Source: an uncultured Lachnospiraceae bacterium
GTDB taxonomy: Bacteria; Bacillota; Clostridia; Lachnospirales; Lachnospiraceae
DNA: 38,843 nucleotides
Reading direction: 5' to 3'
NCBI GenBank assembly: GCA_947629865.1
Contig: CANRFJ010000023.1
Coordinates: forward strand, 1-38,843
In this document: in pieces, positions 36,023 through 38,843 of the stretch
Position numbering within the stretch: position 1 is the stretch's first letter
Layout of the letters: each line of letters starts with the position of its first letter
Notes under the pieces: model-generated
Seen by the model: the letters and a program-made list of their open reading frames with translations, nothing else
The model's database searches: none
What the model was told of the DNA's origin: nothing
Made by a program: the position numbers and the translations under genes

Positions 36023-36071
36023 AAAAAACGCTGCCGGAGAGGAGATTCCTGCGAATCACCCGCCGACAGCG
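36023..36071 (-). terminator. Probable terminator of the tRNA-Glu/tRNA-Cys transcript
   Basis: On the minus strand CGCTGTCGG and CCGGCAGCG pair around a loop of about 25 bases that holds an inner GATT/AATC stem. Six T residues follow. Confidence 0.65.
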
Positions 36072-36118
36072 CTTCTTGTTTGGAAGAAAATCGATACAGC
36101 GATGATTTTCTTAGTCTA

Positions 36119-36189
36119 AGGCGACTACCAGATTTGAACTGGTGATCAGGGAGTTGCAGTCCCATGCCTTACCACTTGGCTAAGTCGCC
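36119..36189 (-). tRNA. tRNA-Cys (GCA)
   Basis: The 71-nt gene folds as a cloverleaf on the minus strand: acceptor GGCGACT/AGTCGCC; D arm with AAGTGGTAA; anticodon loop CTGCAAC giving GCA; T arm ACCAG-TTCAAAT-CTGGT; discriminator T. CCA is not encoded. The first pair of the anticodon stem is a T-T mismatch. Confidence 0.95.
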
Positions 36190-36234
36190 GCAAATTGATA
36201 TATGCTTCGGTATCTTATCTCCCGGAAGCCATAA

Positions 36235-36306
36235 TGACTCCAAGGGGATTTGAACCCCTGTTACCGCCGTGAAAGGGCGGTGTCTTAACCACTTGACCAT
36301 GGAGCC
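36235..36306 (-). tRNA. tRNA-Glu (TTC)
   Basis: The 72-nt gene folds on the minus strand: acceptor GGCTCCA/TGGAGTC; D arm with AAGTGGTTAA; anticodon stem CCGCC/GGCGG around CTTTCAC giving TTC; T arm AGGGG-TTCAAAT-CCCCT. It lies 45 bases upstream of tRNA-Cys in the same transcript. CCA is not encoded. Confidence 0.96.
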
Positions 36307-36523
36307 AATCGGAAGCATATGCGATATGCTCCAAGCGTTTTTGTCGATAATTCTTATTTTAGTTATATTCAACAACAAAATGAATGATACCATATTTGAG
36401 GACATATTGCAAGTATTTTTTCTGTGTTTCTTATTTTCATGCTACTTATTTTCATCCGCAACATTCAGACTGTTATATAAAACCGCAGCCATTATTTTAC
36501 ATCATCTTGATTTCTCCGGCAAT

Positions 36524-36982
36524 TCATTTATCCCGCGTCTCCAGATACCGCTGTAATGTCAGCGAATCTCCCTGAAGAATGGCTGTCTCCACCCATGGCG
36601 GCAGCTTTTTATCCGGATGCTTTTTCATCCAGTCAACATACATCTCGGCATCTTTGCGATTGGCGTCATTCTGCGCAATAAACTCTACGGCCTTAAATCT
36701 GCGATAGGCGCTAAAATCCTCCTGCGCAAGAGCGTATTCCCTTTTTTCCCTTAAAAACTTTCGGATATCCGAAACAACTAAGGCCAGAAAAACGATAACC
36801 GCGACAAGAGCGCCAAGCAGCCAAACCGTCTGAACCAAAACCGAATCCGAACGGATGGACAGGCAAATAATCGCGGCAAGAACAAAAAACAGATTGAGTA
36901 TCCAACCTGCCAATGTGCCAAGCCGAGGTTTCTTTGGAAAATCAAATTGTCCAGCCAGTTTATCCAACTCACTATTTTCCAT
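36524..36982 (-). CDS. Hypothetical membrane protein
   Basis: The product is 152 residues with AAAGG about nine bases before the ATG at 36982. Two transmembrane helices (about 23-43 and 49-70) are followed by a soluble, charged, helical tail containing KAVEFIAQNDANRKDAEMY and a WMKKHPDKKLPPWVETAI segment. No family is recognised. It is the last of a minus-strand set of small membrane proteins lying upstream of the tRNA genes, all AT-rich compared with the core genes, which is consistent with accessory DNA beside a tRNA locus. Confidence 0.72.
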   Translation of the reverse strand: MENSELDKLAGQFDFPKKPRLGTLAGWILNLFFVLAAIICLSIRSDSVLVQTVWLLGALVAVIVFLALVVSDIRKFLREKREYALAQEDFSAYRRFKAVEFIAQNDANRKDAEMYVDWMKKHPDKKLPPWVETAILQGDSLTLQRYLETRDK

Positions 36983-37006
36983 ATCCGTCAGCCTTTCGTC
37001 TGAGTC

Positions 37007-37246
37007 TCAATATGTTTCAGCCATATTTGTAAAGTAAACCGCCAGAAGAATAACTCCCACAATAATCGTGATAATGTTCCATAAAATTATTATAGTAGTC
37101 AGACTTTCTCCGGCAAGAAAAAATGTTGCGCACAGGAGAAACACAGAAAAAATCCCCAAAAAAGCCGCACACATCTTAACTAAATACGTCCATCTTCCTA
37201 ATTGTTGTTTTTTTTTTGCGAAAAAAGCGTCGATATCGCCAGGCAT
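37007..37246 (-). CDS. Small two-span membrane protein, possibly the frameshifted second half of the upstream gene
   Basis: As an independent gene it would be 79 residues from the ATG at 37246, which has only a weak AGG upstream; an in-frame start at 37294 has no better site. It has two transmembrane helices (about 27-45 and 50-71). Its first 49 bases overlap the end of the preceding gene in another frame. The overlap contains a run of ten A on the coding strand, inside an A-AAA-AAC type slippery context, so this frame may be reached by a -1 shift from the upstream gene. Confidence 0.5.
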   Translation of the reverse strand: MPGDIDAFFAKKKQQLGRWTYLVKMCAAFLGIFSVFLLCATFFLAGESLTTIIILWNIITIIVGVILLAVYFTNMAETY

Positions 37247-37425
37247 ATAAAGCCTATAATAATTGAAAAAAACGCAATCTGAACCGAGAAGCACAATGTC
37301 CCAATCATGCCCAGAGCTGCTAAATCCTCATCCATGATTGTTGTAATAAAAAGAACAATTGCCGAAATTATTCCCTCTATTATACTTATATACCCAAGAA
37401 TTTTTAATGCCTTTTGAATTTTCAT
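37198..37425 (-). CDS. Small two-span membrane protein
   Basis: The product is 75 residues from the ATG at 37425, chosen because AAAGGAG lies six bases upstream. It has two hydrophobic helices (about 10-30 and 40-66) and a polar end, SQKKNNN, read from a run of ten A. The open frame continues upstream to 37611 without a ribosome-binding site, so a longer form is possible. The downstream frame also encodes two helices, and together they would form a four-span protein of about 145 residues if the ribosome slipped by -1 at the A run. Function unknown. Confidence 0.55.
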   Translation of the reverse strand: MKIQKALKILGYISIIEGIISAIVLFITTIMDEDLAALGMIGTLCFSVQIAFFSIIIGFICLAISTLFSQKKNNN

Positions 37426-37767
37426 CCTTTTCTCCTTTACTGCGCCGATTGTTATCATTTTCGTGGCCTCACGAAAATGATTGGAAACCTCTATTCCGCT
37501 GATTTCACAGGATTCAACTGCGTGTTTGACAACTTTCTCAAAATTCTCTCGACGTTCATATCCGAGAATTTTCCCTTGTAAATATGCCAAATCATTAATA
37601 ATTATAATCATAATAATGAAAAAAATCAATAATCAATATTGTCTGGGATGTTAATATTCAATACCTACATTTTGAAAACTGCATTCAAAAAAAGAGGATG
37701 TCCATTCGTCACTTGACTTTCAGAACATCCTCTTGAAAACACCCGATTCTCGAAAATACTCCCATCT
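37426..37767 (-). other. Stretch without a confidently assigned gene
   Basis: About 340 bases lie between the two minus-strand genes. From 37426 to 37611 the frame of the small membrane gene stays open and reads like protein (ILGYERRENFEKVVKHAVES), but no ribosome-binding site precedes its upstream ATGs; it may be a longer start or a decayed N-terminus. From 37612 to 37685 the DNA is very AT-rich, then comes the terminator of the gene to the right. Confidence 0.5.
37686..37734 (-). terminator. Intrinsic terminator of the 321-residue unknown gene
   Basis: AAGAGGATGT (37692-37701) pairs with ACATCCTCTT (37725-37734). An inner GTCACTTGAC palindrome sits in the loop. On the minus strand the stem is followed by six T residues. 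Confidence 0.82.
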
Positions 37768-38733
37768 TTATACTTGGAAATTAATATGCCCCCTAGCCAC
37801 CTTTTCTACCGCCTTATTCGCCTGTTCAAAGTAAGCAGAAAACAAATCTAAATCCTCTGATATTTTCGACTCTGTAAATTTCGACGAACCGGCATACAAT
37901 TCCAAATACGCTGGCCGCATCCAATCCTTGTACTGTTCCAAAAGCGCATTGCGCTCTTTGTCATCGTTCCAGTTGACTGTTGAAAATTTCGAACGTATAT
38001 TACCGGCAAGTTCTTTATTTGAAGCAGACATCAGCATAGATGAACTGTCAAGGCTCACTGCTTCAAACACCCGCTTCGTTTGTTCCGGCACATTCGACTT
38101 TGCCACCATGTCTTTCATAGCCTGCAGAGCTTTCCTTAGCAGTTCATTATCTGCGCCTGAAATTCTTTTCCCATAATACTGATTTTCAACTGTATAAGAT
38201 GGCTGCAGCCACTCATCTTCACTGGCTATCACCTGATCAAAATACTGGGACACTACCCGATTTACGACCTCTGCCTGCTCACCTGTCAAATTCTTTTCTG
38301 CATAAGAGCGAACCGCATTCTCTGCCAATCCCATTTTGGCATAATCCGCATATACCAGAGCAGATTTTTCATCCGGCGCGATAGAAAATAAGTCTTCCAG
38401 CAAGCCTCGTATATCTTCTACTTTTTCCGCAGAAAAGTTTACCCCATCAACCACAACATCCCTGCTTGCAGCATTGGAATAACTCTTTGATGTGAATACG
38501 CTTTCTGATACAAAAATATGATTGTCCTGCGATGGCTGACTGCCTTCTGTCTGGTTTTTCTCAATAGCCAAGTTTTCTCCTGACAAGCTACGCCCTTCTA
38601 ATTTCTTGCCCTGCAGACCTTCTAGGGCTTTCCCTGGCCGTTTGAGAGGTTCCTTCTTGTTTTTTCCCTGAAAATTACGCACATCCTGTGATACCCTTTC
38701 CCGATATCCACCTGCATCTGTTACGATTGACAT
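37768..38733 (-). CDS. Hypothetical protein of 321 residues
   Basis: AAAGGAG nine bases upstream favours the ATG at 38733; one at 38742 abuts the ribosome-binding site. The first 75 residues are polar, Lys/Gly/Gln-rich and probably disordered (KKEPLKRPGKALEGLQGKKL). The remaining 245 residues are predicted mostly helical and soluble, with segments such as VEDIRGLLEDLFSIAPDEKS and NELLRKALQAMKDMVAKS. No signal peptide, membrane helix, cysteine or catalytic motif is recognised. It is followed by a good terminator and stands as a single-gene unit. A disordered head with a helical body could be an exported substrate or a structural protein, but there is no direct evidence. Confidence 0.75.
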   Translation of the reverse strand: MSIVTDAGGYRERVSQDVRNFQGKNKKEPLKRPGKALEGLQGKKLEGRSLSGENLAIEKNQTEGSQPSQDNHIFVSESVFTSKSYSNAASRDVVVDGVNFSAEKVEDIRGLLEDLFSIAPDEKSALVYADYAKMGLAENAVRSYAEKNLTGEQAEVVNRVVSQYFDQVIASEDEWLQPSYTVENQYYGKRISGADNELLRKALQAMKDMVAKSNVPEQTKRVFEAVSLDSSSMLMSASNKELAGNIRSKFSTVNWNDDKERNALLEQYKDWMRPAYLELYAGSSKFTESKISEDLDLFSAYFEQANKAVEKVARGHINFQV

Positions 38734-38768
38734 CCCTGTCATCTCCTTTCAATCAACTATCTACATTA

Positions 38769-38813
38769 GGCGTTTGCGAAACGCCACAAGCCGCATGAAT
38801 ACGGCATTTTTTT
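38769..38813. other. Hairpins and T-run at the window edge
   Basis: GGCGTTT and AAACGCC flank a three-base loop (38769-38785). A second, imperfect GCCG/CGGC dyad (38790-38805) is followed by seven T on the plus strand. No plus-strand gene precedes it in the window, so whether it is a terminator or a leader element of the minus-strand gene is unclear. Confidence 0.4.
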
Positions 38814-38843
38814 GTTGCTAAAATCAAAAATCTCCTCACGGTT

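Overview
The window looks like chromosome from a spore-forming, low-GC Gram-positive gut anaerobe of the Lachnospiraceae type (Clostridium cluster XIVa). Four things support this: strong AGGAGG ribosome-binding sites with occasional TTG/GTG starts; the Firmicute gene blocks rpsL-rpsG-fusA-tuf, dnaX-ybaB-recR, rpsF-ssb-rpsR and gdpP-rplI-dnaB; a yyaC-type spore gene; and secreted enzymes carrying lysine-rich bacterial Ig-like (BIG2) modules. The family placement is inferred from gene content. The species cannot be named from the sequence.

Layout. (1) 1-4353 (+) is an accessory locus: a possible papain/C39-like protein, two paralogous DUF2589-type proteins with coiled-coil tails and two small proteins between and after them, and a PGRP-fold amidase with 25 lysine-rich hexapeptide repeats at its N-terminus. 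(2) 4417-6433 (-) is an AT-rich three-gene operon headed by a RelA/SpoT-type small alarmone synthetase, flanked by two identical 35-bp copies of a terminator. (3) 6452-11340 (-) is the str operon with unusual intergenic repeats: a 27-bp array before tuf and echoes of the rpsG 3' end before fusA. (4) 11387-14058 (-) holds CvpA, a DUF5711-like protein and a membrane protein with a degenerate JAMM/MPN domain. (5) 14308-18552 holds yyaC (+), then pfkA, dnaX, ybaB and recR (-). (6) 18597-27972 (+) is a pentose/xylan block: a FucI/AraA-family isomerase, xylulokinase, a lipoprotein, a small membrane protein, a secreted esterase, DUF951, a secreted GH43 enzyme and an AraC-type regulator. (7) 27973-34870 holds rpsF-ssb-rpsR, a zinc-ribbon membrane protein (-), gdpP-rplI-dnaB and a RacA-like MerR protein. 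(8) 34895-35952 is a secreted BIG2 protein. (9) 36023-38843 (-) holds tRNA-Cys and tRNA-Glu and several unrecognised, AT-rich genes.

How the genes fit together. The str, rpsF and gdpP-rplI-dnaB blocks are translation and replication housekeeping. The xylan block plausibly deacylates and debranches arabinoxylan outside the cell and channels the pentose through isomerase and kinase. A conserved 43-bp upstream element links the esterase and GH43 genes and may be read by the adjacent AraC-type regulator.

The best candidates for undescribed biology are the DUF2589/amidase locus, the alarmone-synthetase island between duplicated terminators, the pseudo-JAMM/DUF5711/CvpA operon, and the repeat arrays inside the str operon.
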